Source: Candidatus Muiribacteriota bacterium
GTDB taxonomy: Bacteria > Muiribacteriota > DAOVTB01
Length of the DNA stretch: 45,260 nt
Assembly: GCA_030633305.1 (NCBI GenBank)
Contig: DAOVTB010000012.1
Location: 1-45,260 of the forward strand
Reading direction: 5' to 3'
The translations under genes and the position numbers were made by a program. Positions 9,009 to 17,997 of the stretch are shown here, one piece after another. The notes beneath the pieces were generated by a model. The model had not been told where the DNA came from, made no database searches, and saw only the letters and a list, made by a program, of their open reading frames with translations. The stretch's first letter is position 1. Each line of letters opens with the position of its first letter.

Positions 9009-10510
9009 ATGCTTTTTCAAAAAACCATATCTGAAACAGTCGAATACAATGGTATCGGACTCCATAAGGGAGAACAGGTGTCCATTGTCTTTAAACCTGC
9101 ATTGCCAAATGCCGGGATAATTTTCCGACGGGTTGATCTTCCAGGTCGTCCTGAGATACCTGCAAGAATTGAGAATGTTATTGGTGTACTTCGTGGGACA
9201 AGTATTGGACACGAAGACGTAAAAATTCATACTGTTGAGCATGTACTTTGTGCCTGTGCAGGTATTGGTATAACAAACCTTATTTGTGAAATAAATGCTT
9301 CCGAACCACCAGCTGGCGATGGTTCCAGTTATGAATTTGTTAAACTTCTGCAAAAAGCTGGAATAAAACTTCAAGAAGCTCCTTTTAGAGAGATCATAGT
9401 TAAAGAACCGATTGTCCTTTCTTCATTTAATCAGAAGGAGGGTTATCAAAAATATATGATAGCTCTTCCGTGTGATGAATTCAGAGTGTCATTTACGATT
9501 GACTACGACCATCCGGCAATTGGAACTCAGTTTGCAGAATATGTTATTACTGAAAATGTTTTTCTTACAGAGATTATGCCGGCCAGAACTTTTGGGTTCA
9601 AATGGGAGAAGGAAGCACTGAATAAAGTCGGACTTGCTCTTGGTGGGTCTCTGGAAAATGCGATAGTAATGGATGAAGAGCATGTTTTGAATGATTCCTT
9701 AAGGTTTAAAGATGAATTTGTAAGGCATAAAATACTTGATATAATGGGTGATCTTTTTCTGATGCAGGCTTATTTGAAGGCACATATAATTGCATTAAAA
9801 TCCGGACATGGATTGAATATTGAATTGGCCAGAGAATTAACAAAAAGGTATTTGACTAAGGACAGTGGCGGTAACATTGTACTTAAAGAACTTTTTAATG
9901 AACAGGTTTTAACAAAGCCTGTTGTATCTGTAGAAGAAATCAACACTAGTAAACCATCAAACTATGAAATTGAAAAAGAAGATATCCGCTATCAGGTTGA
10001 AAAAATTGAAATTAAAGAAAATATAAAAATAGATAATTGCAAAAAGGAGATACAGAATATGACTTCATCAGAAAAGAATAATGAAGTTTCTCTGGATTTT
10101 AGCAAAATCATGGAAATTTTACCTCATCGATATCCTTTTCTTCTAGTGGACAGGATAATTGAACTGATACCCGGCAAAACAGCTGTGGGAATCAAGAATG
10201 TAACTATTAATGAACCTTTTTTCAAGGTCACTTTCCAGGACATCCTATTATGCCGGGAGTGCTTATTGTTGAAGCTATGGCGCAAGTGGCTGGTGTTTGT
10301 ATGTTGAGCCAGGAAGAGCATAAAGGTAAACTTCCTTATTTTGCAGGAATTGATAATGTTCGCTTCAAGAAACCTGTATTACCTGGAGATCAAATAGTAA
10401 TTTATATTGAAGTTCTTAAAGTCAGAGGTACTCTTGGAAAAGTCAGCGCAGTGGCAAAAGTAGATGACAAGGTTGCAGTTAAGGGGACCTTAATGTTCAA
10501 AATCGTTTAA
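9009..10510 (+). CDS. lpxC/fabZ: Bifunctional LpxC-FabZ, needing a -1 frameshift in the FabZ part
   Basis: LpxC is the zinc deacetylase that commits UDP-3-O-acyl-GlcNAc to lipid A; FabZ dehydrates 3-hydroxyacyl-ACP. The LpxC part (about 1-290) carries the zinc ligands His78 (HTVEHVLCA), His240 and Asp244 ([10 protein letters not shown]), plus catalytic His267 in GHGLN. A charged linker (about 290-365) leads to FabZ, starting [13 protein letters not shown]. At T6C (10217-10223) the frame fails: read straight on, it gives an unrelated tail ending at 10307. A -1 shift there restores [15 protein letters not shown] with catalytic His408 and Glu422, then a normal FabZ end at 10510, 500 residues in all. 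One extra T would have the same effect. The fusion is known in Bacteroidetes and other diderms. GGGAGAAGG sits just upstream of the ATG. Confidence 0.93.
10217..10223 (+). other. Slippery heptamer T TTT TTC at the FabZ frame break
   Basis: In the upstream frame the codons are CCT TTT TTC AAG, so the heptamer is exactly in the X XXY YYZ register used for -1 ribosomal slippage. Slipping back one base gives the conserved FabZ sequence directly. The same T run could cause polymerase slippage, or one T may have been lost in sequencing. I see no strong stem-loop just downstream. Confidence 0.7.
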
Positions 10511-10628
10511 GCTGTGGTAATGAGCGAAGCTTGAATTTTTTTGCATCTGAATAAACCTCAACGTATTGTATACGCTTCGATTTATTCAGATGCAAAGAAA
10601 ATCCAATCTTCATCTCATTCTCAAAGCT
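10510..10628 (+). repeat. Structured palindrome family A, copy 3
   Basis: Starts on the last base of the lpxC-fabZ stop codon. Outer arms are AGCT/AGCT instead of CTGCGT/ACGCAG, yet still pair. Inner arms TTTGCATCTGAATAAACC and ATTTATTCAGATGCAAA; apical stem CGTA/TACG. Conserved strings GAGCGAAGCTTGAAT and CCAATCTTCATCTCATTC differ by one base each from the other copies. Confidence 0.9.
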
Positions 10629-10655
10629 TAAAGTAAAAAGACAAAAGATATTAAC

Positions 10656-10732
10656 TGTAGGGACAGGCCCCGTGCCTGTCCGAATAAAATTAAAAAATAA
10701 TAAACTGTAGGGACAGGTCCCCGTGCCTGTCC
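10656..10732 (+). repeat. Tandem pair of TGTAGGGACAGG...CCTGTCC hairpin repeats
   Basis: Two direct copies, 10656-10681 and 10706-10732, each with GGACAGG and CCTGTCC arms around a short GC-rich loop. The second has one extra C in the loop. They are separated by an AT-only spacer and lie between family A copy 3 and lpxA. The high GC against the AT-rich background marks them as a mobile or REP-like repeat. Confidence 0.85.
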
Positions 10733-10771
10733 AAAAAAGAAGGAAGAAGACAAAAAGCAGGAGTATTGATA

Positions 10772-11545
10772 ATGTCAAATATAGATTCCCGTAGTTGTGT
10801 TTCAAAAAATGCGATAATTGGAAAAAATGTAATCATTGGACCTTTTACAGTTATTGAGGACAATGTTGAAATCGGTGAAGGAACTGTGATTGGTGCAAAT
10901 TGTATGGTTGGTAGTTTTACCAGAGTTGGTAAAAATAATCACTTTTTCAATAATTCGTCAGTTGGTACTGCTCCACAGGATCTTAAATACAAGGGAGAGA
11001 AAACATTCCTTGTAATTGGTGATAATAATACTGTGCGTGAATTTGTTACAATCAACAGAGCTTGCGGAGAGGATGAAGTTACCCAAATTGGTAATAATTG
11101 TTTTTTTATGGCTTATTCACATGTAGCTCACAATTGCATTTTAGGTAATCATGTTGTGATGGCTAATCTAGCAACTCTTGCTGGTCACATTGAGATAGAT
11201 GATAACGTAGTCATCGGAGGTCTTGCCGGGATACATCAATTTGTAAAAATCGGTTGTAATGCCATGGTTGGTGGAATGAGCAAGATAATAAAAGATGTGG
11301 TTCCTTATGCTCTTGTTGATGGGCATCCTCCAAATGTTTTTGGTCCAAATGTAATCGGATTGAAAAGGCATGGGTTTAAAAAATCTGATATTTCGTTGAT
11401 TAAAACAGTATATAAAGTAGTTTTTGATTCTAATCATACCCTGAAGGAATCTATAAAACAACTTGAATCGGATTTTGAACCTATAGAAGTTGTTACAAAG
11501 ATCATTGAATTTTTAAAATCTTCAGATCGGGGTATTATTAGATAA
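10772..11545 (+). CDS. lpxA: Acyl-ACP--UDP-N-acetylglucosamine O-acyltransferase LpxA
   Basis: First step of lipid A synthesis, moving a 3-hydroxyacyl group from ACP onto the 3-OH of UDP-GlcNAc. The 257-residue protein is a hexapeptide-repeat beta helix (about 1-185) followed by a helical C-terminal domain. His120 in YSHVAHNCILGN corresponds to the catalytic histidine, and the VDGHPPNVFGPNVIGLKRHG segment is diagnostic of LpxA against other hexapeptide transferases. AGGAG at 10759-10763 is 8 bp from the ATG at 10772; the in-frame TTG at 10766 is too close to it. It is the last lipid A gene of the block; comF follows at once. Confidence 0.96.
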   Translation: MSNIDSRSCVSKNAIIGKNVIIGPFTVIEDNVEIGEGTVIGANCMVGSFTRVGKNNHFFNNSSVGTAPQDLKYKGEKTFLVIGDNNTVREFVTINRACGEDEVTQIGNNCFFMAYSHVAHNCILGNHVVMANLATLAGHIEIDDNVVIGGLAGIHQFVKIGCNAMVGGMSKIIKDVVPYALVDGHPPNVFGPNVIGLKRHGFKKSDISLIKTVYKVVFDSNHTLKESIKQLESDFEPIEVVTKIIEFLKSSDRGIIR

Positions 11546-11560
11546 CATTGAGGTTCTAAT

Positions 11561-12190
11561 ATTATATATCAATTCTTTAAAGATATTTTTAACTATATTT
11601 TTCCATCGTGTTGCAAGATATGTAATGAACCTATTTTTTCCAGTCCAACAGTCTGTGATAAATGTTCCAGTGAGTATTTATCTGGTAATCGTTCAAAAGT
11701 ATCAGGTTATGACCTGTATTCACTTATAAAATATAATTCTGCAACAAAGAGATATTATCTTTCAATTAAAACATCTGAAAGCGAAATTCCAAAAGTGGAA
11801 TTTGATAAATTTCTGAATTTGTTCAGAGACCGAATTGATGAAGATAGCGTAATTATTCCAATTCCAAGCTTAAGTAGTGATTTGCCGGAAAGATTTGCAA
11901 AAAGAATTGTTGATAATTGTGGTGGGGCATTAGAAAAAATAATTATTTCCAAAACTAAAAAACAGGCACAGAAAAAAGTAAAAAAAATAGATAGAGAAAA
12001 AAATATTCGAAATGCTTTTACCATTGATAAAAAAAAATTAATCTGTTATAATTCCAAAAAAAAAAACAAAATCATCCTTGTCGATGATATGAAGACAACA
12101 GGTGCCACTTTACGTGAAGTTTGCCGCGTGATGAAAATAGAGAATCTTAAAATAGATTTTCTGGTTACTTTTGCTTACAGGGAAGACTAA
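11561..12190 (+). CDS. comF: ComF-family phosphoribosyltransferase-like protein, apparent ATT start
   Basis: ComF proteins combine an N-terminal zinc finger with a type I phosphoribosyltransferase fold and are linked to DNA uptake in competent bacteria. Here Cys18/Cys21 and Cys32/Cys35 form the finger (FPSCCKICNEP, then VCDKCSSEY), and IILVDDMKTTGATL near residue 175 is the PRPP-binding motif. The frame is open from just after a TGA at 11549-11551, but there is no ATG, GTG or TTG before the finger. The best start is ATT at 11561, with GAGG at 11550-11553 and 7 bp spacing (ATA at 11564 is the alternative). Starting at the first ATG (11795) would delete the zinc finger. The product is about 209 residues. 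It follows lpxA by 15 bp and precedes a yvyF-like gene, as comFC precedes yvyF in Bacillus. Confidence 0.85.
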   Translation: MIYQFFKDIFNYIFPSCCKICNEPIFSSPTVCDKCSSEYLSGNRSKVSGYDLYSLIKYNSATKRYYLSIKTSESEIPKVEFDKFLNLFRDRIDEDSVIIPIPSLSSDLPERFAKRIVDNCGGALEKIIISKTKKQAQKKVKKIDREKNIRNAFTIDKKKLICYNSKKKNKIILVDDMKTTGATLREVCRVMKIENLKIDFLVTFAYRED

Positions 12191-12205
12191 GGAGGCTCGA
12201 GAAAA

Positions 12206-12424
12206 ATTTTACAGAACTGTCCGAAATGTGGTGGATTATTTATTAAAAAAGTTAGGAAATTCTGCCCGGAATGCTGTGGTTCAATTGATGAAATATATTA
12301 CAGAATGAAAGAATATATGTCAATGTTTCCCGAAGCGACTTCAGATGAAGTATTACAAGCCCTGGCAATTGATGAAAATACTTTACGTTATCTCAGAAAA
12401 GAAGATCGATTGATTCTTAAATAA
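12206..12424 (+). CDS. YvyF-like zinc-ribbon protein, apparent ATT start
   Basis: Short protein of 72 residues in the same frame as comF after its stop. Cys5/Cys8 (NCPKCGGLF) and Cys20/Cys23 (FCPECCG) make a zinc ribbon, followed by a helical part with EATSDEVLQALAIDENTLRY and a basic end (RLILK). This layout resembles YvyF, also called flagellar operon protein TIGR03826, which follows comFC and precedes flgM in Bacillus. No flagellar gene follows here. There is no ATG, GTG or TTG before the first Cys pair; ATT at 12206 lies 10 bp after GGAGG (12191-12195). Function unknown; the homologue call is from memory of the pattern. Confidence 0.7.
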   Translation: MLQNCPKCGGLFIKKVRKFCPECCGSIDEIYYRMKEYMSMFPEATSDEVLQALAIDENTLRYLRKEDRLILK

Positions 12425-12535
12425 TATCATTAACCAATTCCTCTTTGTACAATCACTTGTTTTTTCTCTATATAGTATAGTAATATTATATACGATATAA
12501 GACTTTGTCATATTGTCAATTATCTAGGGGGAACA

Positions 12536-13663
12536 ATGAAAATAAGATTTTTGTTTATTTTACTTCTATTCTTTTGTGTATCTGGGAATCCATGTTTTTC
12601 AATTACAAAGCTTGTAATCCTTCCAGAACGTTCAAATGTCAATGTAGATTTGAATGCGATTTCATGGTCTCTGGTTGAAGAGGAAAGGGTTTTAACGCTT
12701 GTTCGTGGTGAAAATGTTGTGAGTTTCAGCTGGGAAAATGTAAATATCGATAGTTTTTCCATTTTTCTGGATTTTATGACTCATGATAAAAAAGTTAGAC
12801 TGATCAATATTGAATATCCGCGGAGTGGGAATATGGTCTTTTTCAATATTTATTCAGATGGAAGCTGGGAAGAAAAAGTACGTATCAAATATCTTCTTTC
12901 TGGTTTAAAAAAGAACTTTTCTTATCGTGCAGTTGCTGAAAATAACGAAAAAACCTTAAATTTTCAAACTTATATAACAATGGTCAATAGTTCAGGTGAA
13001 GACTTTGAAAAGTCGATATTTTCTTTTTATGAAATAGATCTTGAGAAAAACCTTAGAAATAGAGAACAGAAAAAATTAAAATTTCACGAAGGTAGAAAGG
13101 CTAAAATGAAAAAGGAACTTGTCTGGAACAGTAAAACTCAGCCACATGATCCTGAATACTCTAAGACAACTCCTGGAATTCCTGTCTATTATGTGATTGA
13201 CAATTCTACTAAAAATGGGCTTGGGAAATTTCCTGTATGGAAAGGTAAAGTCAGAGTTTTTCAGAAAGATAAATCCAAAAACCAGGTATTTCTTGGTGAA
13301 GACTGGGTGAAATTTGTACCATTAAATGATGAAATACGCATTAATATAGGTTCAAGCCGTGATGTTAAAGTTAAAAGAAAGTTGTTGAAAACTGAGAAAA
13401 AAAATATTAGGAGGAATTCATATAACAATATTGTGTTATATGACAGAGTGGAGACTATTCAATATACAGTTGAGAACTTTAAGAAAAAACCATTGAAGCT
13501 CAAAATTAGGGATTATTATAACGGTTACTGGAAGTTGGAGTTCAAAGGGAAAAAAGTTCCTTTTGAGAAAAAAAGTCACAATAAAATCGAATACATCCTT
13601 GAACTTGAACCAAAACAGAAATTAGAATTTACTTTGGTTATTACTACATTAAATATACGCTAA
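12536..13663 (+). CDS. Exported DUF4139-like protein, paralogue 1
   Basis: 375 residues with a signal peptide (about 1-22, ending NPCFS). The N-terminal part has SLVEEERVLTLVRGENVVSF, the pattern of the DUF4139/MuiA-type family (strand, 'LVREER', G-N-x-V-x-F). The C-terminal part has the paired feature GKVRVFQKD then FVPLNDEIRINIG and DVKVKRKL, as in that family. It is beta-rich and probably periplasmic or surface-exposed. The next gene is a clear paralogue with the same elements in the same order, so they arose by tandem duplication. AGGGGG precedes the ATG. Biochemical role is not known to me; the family is mostly uncharacterised. Confidence 0.75.
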   Translation: MKIRFLFILLLFFCVSGNPCFSITKLVILPERSNVNVDLNAISWSLVEEERVLTLVRGENVVSFSWENVNIDSFSIFLDFMTHDKKVRLINIEYPRSGNMVFFNIYSDGSWEEKVRIKYLLSGLKKNFSYRAVAENNEKTLNFQTYITMVNSSGEDFEKSIFSFYEIDLEKNLRNREQKKLKFHEGRKAKMKKELVWNSKTQPHDPEYSKTTPGIPVYYVIDNSTKNGLGKFPVWKGKVRVFQKDKSKNQVFLGEDWVKFVPLNDEIRINIGSSRDVKVKRKLLKTEKKNIRRNSYNNIVLYDRVETIQYTVENFKKKPLKLKIRDYYNGYWKLEFKGKKVPFEKKSHNKIEYILELEPKQKLEFTLVITTLNIR

Positions 13664-13679
13664 AGAGGAGGTTACAAAC

Positions 13680-15002
13680 ATGAAAATAATAATAATTACA
13701 GCTTTAATTTTAATGCTTACTACTATTTCGAATGCAAGAATATCTGTTGTAACTGTCCCTGAAAAGGATGAAAGTCAGATTACAATATATAATAGTGTTG
13801 ACCTTACACTGGTTAGGGAAAAAAGGACATTGTCCTTTAAAAAAGGAATGAATAAAATTGACTTTTCCTGGGCAGGAACACTTATTGATCCTACATCTCT
13901 TTTTTTTATTGTTCCTGGAAAAGAAGAAGAAATCGAAGTTATTGATGTCAGTTATCCCCCTGGAGTCAGTAAGAGCCTTGTCTGGAATATAAAATCGAGC
14001 TTGGAAGGTGAATTTCTTTGTGAAATAACCTATTTCATAAGCGGAATCAATTGGAGTGCAGATTACATTTTTCTTGCTGATAATGATGAAAAAAAAGCTC
14101 ATTTAAGAAATTTTGTGTATGTAAATAATAATTCTGGTGAAAATATGATGAATGCACAGGTAAGACTTATTGTTGGTAAAATAAATCTTGTAGAAGACAT
14201 AAAAACTCTGGCTGGAAGAAGTGAGTTATTTGCAAAAATGGACTTTTCAGATGAGATTTCTGAGGGGTTGATGATAAAAAAAGAGAGTTATAGAAAACCT
14301 CGTATGAGAAGACGTTCCAAAAAAACATTCAGTAGTTTTTCCTCAGCTCCTAAAAAAATAGTCAAGGAATCCTTGAGTGAATATTACATATATACAATTG
14401 AAGGAACCGAAGATATTACTATAAACAGACCAAAAAGACTTCCAAACCTGAATCAAAAAGAAGTAAAGATCAAGACTATTTATAAATATGATGTTGAACA
14501 TTATGGAAAAGTGGTTAAAAGGTTTTTCAGATTTGAGAACAAGAAAAAATCAAAACTTGGCCAATCTCCGTTACCAGATGGAACTGTCAGGGTTTTTAAA
14601 AGAGATTCCAAGGGGAATATTCGTTATGTTGGAAGAAATAATATTAAATACATACCAATTGATGAAAAAGCAGAAATTGACCTTGGAGCCGAAAAAGAGA
14701 TTAAGATTGAAAGAAAACTTATGAATTTTGTTACAGATAATTTCGAATATACTCATAAAGGAAATATAAGTGGGTGGGATGAAATTAGTGAATATAAGAT
14801 AGTGCTTACGAATTATCGTGATTCGCAGGCGACTTTTGAGATGAAAGAATATTTTGATGGCGATTGGAATCTGGATACAAAACAGGGATTTAAAAAAGAA
14901 GATCACAGGACAATCAAGTTTGACTTAATACTGAAACCTGGCGAAAAGAAGATCATTACTTATAAAGTGACTGTTGTTAAAGGAAATCGTGCAAAAAAAT
15001 AA
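13680..15002 (+). CDS. Exported DUF4139-like protein, paralogue 2
   Basis: 440 residues; signal peptide about 1-18 (ITALILMLTTISNA). It repeats the layout of the preceding gene: LVREKRTLSFKKGMNKIDF near residue 43, a two-helix or strand core, then DGTVRVFKRD, YIPIDEKAEIDLGAEKEIKI and a terminal strand ending KKIITYKVTVVK. A basic, Ser-rich insertion (about residues 200-225, SYRKPRMRRRSKKTFSSF) is absent from paralogue 1 and may be a flexible linker. It starts 16 bp after its paralogue with GAGGAGG, so the two are co-transcribed, and a HEAT-repeat gene follows after 27 bp. No enzyme motif was recognised. Confidence 0.75.
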   Translation: MKIIIITALILMLTTISNARISVVTVPEKDESQITIYNSVDLTLVREKRTLSFKKGMNKIDFSWAGTLIDPTSLFFIVPGKEEEIEVIDVSYPPGVSKSLVWNIKSSLEGEFLCEITYFISGINWSADYIFLADNDEKKAHLRNFVYVNNNSGENMMNAQVRLIVGKINLVEDIKTLAGRSELFAKMDFSDEISEGLMIKKESYRKPRMRRRSKKTFSSFSSAPKKIVKESLSEYYIYTIEGTEDITINRPKRLPNLNQKEVKIKTIYKYDVEHYGKVVKRFFRFENKKKSKLGQSPLPDGTVRVFKRDSKGNIRYVGRNNIKYIPIDEKAEIDLGAEKEIKIERKLMNFVTDNFEYTHKGNISGWDEISEYKIVLTNYRDSQATFEMKEYFDGDWNLDTKQGFKKEDHRTIKFDLILKPGEKKIITYKVTVVKGNRAKK

Positions 15003-15029
15003 AAAGTTTTTGAAATAAAGGGATTTTGA

Positions 15030-17693
15030 ATGGATAAACAAAATATATCAAGATATTTGAAAGTTTTACAGGAAGGAACTACAACTGAAAAATTAAAAGC
15101 TATCAAGGAAATAGAAAATGACAGGGACTTTTCTCAAGGGATCGTTATTTTAATTCAGGCTTTTGCTGATGAATGCTGGATTGTGAGAAAAAGTGCGCAT
15201 GAAGCTCTTGTGGGACGTGGGGATGAAGTAGTCAATAAACTTGAAGCAAATTTTCCGTTTGAAAATCCGGATATTGCTTATTGGACAGTTAAAACATATG
15301 AAAAACTTGGCGGCAGCAATTATCGCCAGATTATAAAAATGCTGGATTCTCATGACTCGTTGACGATAAGTGCTTGTTTAAGGGCACTTGGTAATTTTTC
15401 AAATGATGAGGTTGTAAGCCTTCTTATCCATTATTTGAAAGATACGGACTGGTATATCAGAAAAGAAGCGGCTCGCAGTCTCGAAAAAATTGGAGACTAT
15501 GCACTTGCGCCTTTAAAACAGGCTTTCGTTGATAATATGAACAGATCTGAAAGCGAGGATGTGTCTTATTGGACTATTAGATTACTTGCTAGAATAATAG
15601 GCGTGAAAGCAATACCTTCATTCATGAACCTTTTTAAGTCTGAAAAACAGAATATTCGATATTATGCTGTAACGGCTCTTGGTGAGATTGATGATGAGGA
15701 AGCAACAAAATACCTGATTAATGCTCTTGAGGATAAATCATGGATTATCAGGGAAAGATCTGCAGAATTGTTAAAAGCTCGTGGAGAATCTGTTATTTCT
15801 ACATTGAAAGCTGCATTTTATTCAAAAGGATCAGATACAAAATTTTGGACTATTAAAATACTATCTTCAATTATGGGTTCTGGAGGTATTGAATTTCTTG
15901 CTAAAGTTGCTAAATCAGAGGAAGAGGAAATAAAGTATTTTGTAATCAATGCTCTGGGTGAAAATCAGGATGAACAGTCTATTAGGCTTCTCATTTCCTT
16001 TTTTCAGGAAAAATCCTGGATACTTCGGAAAAGAGCTTCAGAGATTCTCCAGAAAATTGGGAACAGATCAATAGATTATCTTATTGAAAATACTAAAAGC
16101 GATAATAAAGATGAGAGGTATTTTTCGCTTAATACCCTTGCTTATATTGGTGGAAGAGCACATGATTATCTGGCGGGACTACTTGAATCAGGTGATTATA
16201 AAGTTAAACAGGATATTGTAAATTCATTTGAAGATATTCCAAATGATATTGCTGTAAACAAGAATCTTCGTTTTGCATTTTATAATTGTTTGAGCGATTC
16301 AGAATGGAAGATAAGATATTCTGCTGCAAAATTACTTGATCAGATATCAGATAAAATCTTTTCTGAACTTCTTGAGCTTTTTGCACGTAAAAGCAGTGAC
16401 ATTAATTACTGGATCTCCCAAATAGTTGTAAAAAATATCGATGATCTATATCAGAAACTGGAAGTTTTACTTAATTCAAAAGATTCTGAACTTATAGCTT
16501 TGGCATACAATATTGTGTTATGGACTCTGAAGGACTGTGCTCCTGAAATTCAGATAAAATTCCTTAAGTTGACAAGATTATACTATCAGAATAAACATTT
16601 TCCGGCTTTTTTTACATTTATCAAGCAGTTGCCTGCAAGATATCTTATGTTTCTTTTGGATTTTATGACTACTGTTATTCCACGTACAAACCTCAATACC
16701 CTGATTAAGGAACATCTGACTGACGATGATTATTTTATTCGTTCGTTGTTTATTGAGATAGCATTTATTATTGATGATTCAGAGGTCATTGAAAATATCA
16801 AAAAAACTCTTGCTGATCCTAAGTCTCCAACTTATGAAAAGATTTTCTCTTTATTTTCCAACGCTAATGATACTCTTCAGAAATATAATGAATTCAATAA
16901 TATCCTTAGTTCAATTAAAAAAGCAATTGAAATAGAAAAAAATGATCCTCTTATCAAGCTTCTTTCTTGTGAAAATGAAGAAGAGATCATGGATATCTTT
17001 AATCTGATTAATATCGACAAGTTTGAAGTCAGGGAAAAATTGGGCAAATACTTCACTAAAACGACAAGTTCTGTTGTTTGCAGACTTATGCCATTTTATA
17101 TTATGAGACTTGATAATGATTATAAAGAAGAACTTTTGAAAATTATTTATAAAAATATTGAACCTGAGAAGATATTAATTTTCCTTGAGTCAACTATAGA
17201 TGATGCTGAAATGTTTAATTTCTATGCTAAGACTCTTATTCCACAGGTTTTAACCATTGAAAAAAAAGTTGAACTATTTGAAGAAGCTGTTTTTCATAAA
17301 AATCTAGCTTTTCAAAGATATCTGATTAATGAGCTTATTTCTATTACTCTTGAAAGGATTGATCAGTTTTTTATAAAAATATTTTCTAAACATGAAGACC
17401 GTGAAGTGGCATATAAAGTTTTCGATATTCTGGCTCTCAATATTAACCATAAGGATTATAAAATACGCGATAAAGTAAAAAATTTGTTTATTGATCATGG
17501 AATTAATTTTTTCGATTTGATCGTAAAATACAGGTTCAGCGGAATTCCGCCTATGATGGAGTATATTATGGACAGCCTTATTGAAGAGGTAAAGGGAGAT
17601 AGTGCAGCATTATTGCGGGAATACATGTCTTGTGGTGACAGTGAACTGAAAAAAGGTGCTATTAAGCTGATGAAAGATCTCGGAATAAGATAA
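15030..17693 (+). CDS. Large HEAT-repeat protein with ~94-residue super-repeats
   Basis: 887 residues without signal peptide or membrane segment, so probably cytoplasmic. The N-terminal half is an alpha-solenoid of HEAT/PBS-lyase-like repeats. Tryptophans followed by [IVYK]-x-R recur at residues 50, 141, 238, 330 and 426 (for instance WIVRKSAHEAL, WYIRKEAARSL, WIIRERSAELL), a spacing of 91-97 residues, with YWT[IV][KR] motifs in between; this shows a higher-order repeat of about three helix pairs. The C-terminal half is helical but degenerate. Such solenoids are usually protein-protein scaffolds; a partner is not evident. It closes the DUF4139 operon, and family A palindrome copy 4 follows its stop by 1 bp. 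Confidence 0.85.
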   Translation: MDKQNISRYLKVLQEGTTTEKLKAIKEIENDRDFSQGIVILIQAFADECWIVRKSAHEALVGRGDEVVNKLEANFPFENPDIAYWTVKTYEKLGGSNYRQIIKMLDSHDSLTISACLRALGNFSNDEVVSLLIHYLKDTDWYIRKEAARSLEKIGDYALAPLKQAFVDNMNRSESEDVSYWTIRLLARIIGVKAIPSFMNLFKSEKQNIRYYAVTALGEIDDEEATKYLINALEDKSWIIRERSAELLKARGESVISTLKAAFYSKGSDTKFWTIKILSSIMGSGGIEFLAKVAKSEEEEIKYFVINALGENQDEQSIRLLISFFQEKSWILRKRASEILQKIGNRSIDYLIENTKSDNKDERYFSLNTLAYIGGRAHDYLAGLLESGDYKVKQDIVNSFEDIPNDIAVNKNLRFAFYNCLSDSEWKIRYSAAKLLDQISDKIFSELLELFARKSSDINYWISQIVVKNIDDLYQKLEVLLNSKDSELIALAYNIVLWTLKDCAPEIQIKFLKLTRLYYQNKHFPAFFTFIKQLPARYLMFLLDFMTTVIPRTNLNTLIKEHLTDDDYFIRSLFIEIAFIIDDSEVIENIKKTLADPKSPTYEKIFSLFSNANDTLQKYNEFNNILSSIKKAIEIEKNDPLIKLLSCENEEEIMDIFNLINIDKFEVREKLGKYFTKTTSSVVCRLMPFYIMRLDNDYKEELLKIIYKNIEPEKILIFLESTIDDAEMFNFYAKTLIPQVLTIEKKVELFEEAVFHKNLAFQRYLINELISITLERIDQFFIKIFSKHEDREVAYKVFDILALNINHKDYKIRDKVKNLFIDHGINFFDLIVKYRFSGIPPMMEYIMDSLIEEVKGDSAALLREYMSCGDSELKKGAIKLMKDLGIR

Positions 17694-17694
17694 T

Positions 17695-17813
17695 CTGCGT
17701 CCTGAATGAGCGAATCTTGAATTTAGAAAATCAGTTCAATCCTCAACGTACAAAAGCACGCCTCGAATTGACCAGATTTTATAAATCCAACCTTCATCTC
17801 ATTCATAACGCAG
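17695..17813 (+). repeat. Structured palindrome family A, copy 4
   Basis: Starts 1 bp after the HEAT-repeat gene. Outer arms CTGCGT and ACGCAG. The mid stem has diverged (AAAATCAGTTCAAT against GAATTGACCAGATTTT) yet still pairs, while GAGCGAATCTTGAAT and CCAACCTTCATCTCATTC are unchanged. The apical stem is weaker (CGT/ACG). Confidence 0.9.
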
Positions 17814-17866
17814 ATGGTGGGATCACAGAATACACAAAGAAAAGAAAGAGAGCAAAATTGTTGATA

Positions 17867-17950
17867 CCAAATACTAATATAGATTGTGTCAGAAGGACTT
17901 GAATTTTCTTTGATGTTCAAAAAAATTCAATGTGCCCTGACACGTTATGA
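17867..17950 (-). repeat. 84-bp repeat family D, inverted copy
   Basis: Exact reverse complement of 21892-21975, by base-by-base comparison. The unit contains its own hairpin: GTGTCAG and CTGACAC outer arms with TTGAATTTTTTTG and CAAAGAAAATTCAA inner arms. It ends 47 bp before the glycosyltransferase gene. The run from 17814 to 17866 is a degenerate 'CACAGAATACACAAAGA' type repeat. Confidence 0.92.
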
Positions 17951-17997
17951 CATTAAAGTTCAAGAAAGCGACTTTGTTAATGGTTTAAGGAGATTTA

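Noticed and set aside
17717-17902. Open frame after the HEAT gene, and its mirror near 21922
   Set aside because: Both are translations of the family A and 84-bp repeats; the same sequence gives frames on either strand.
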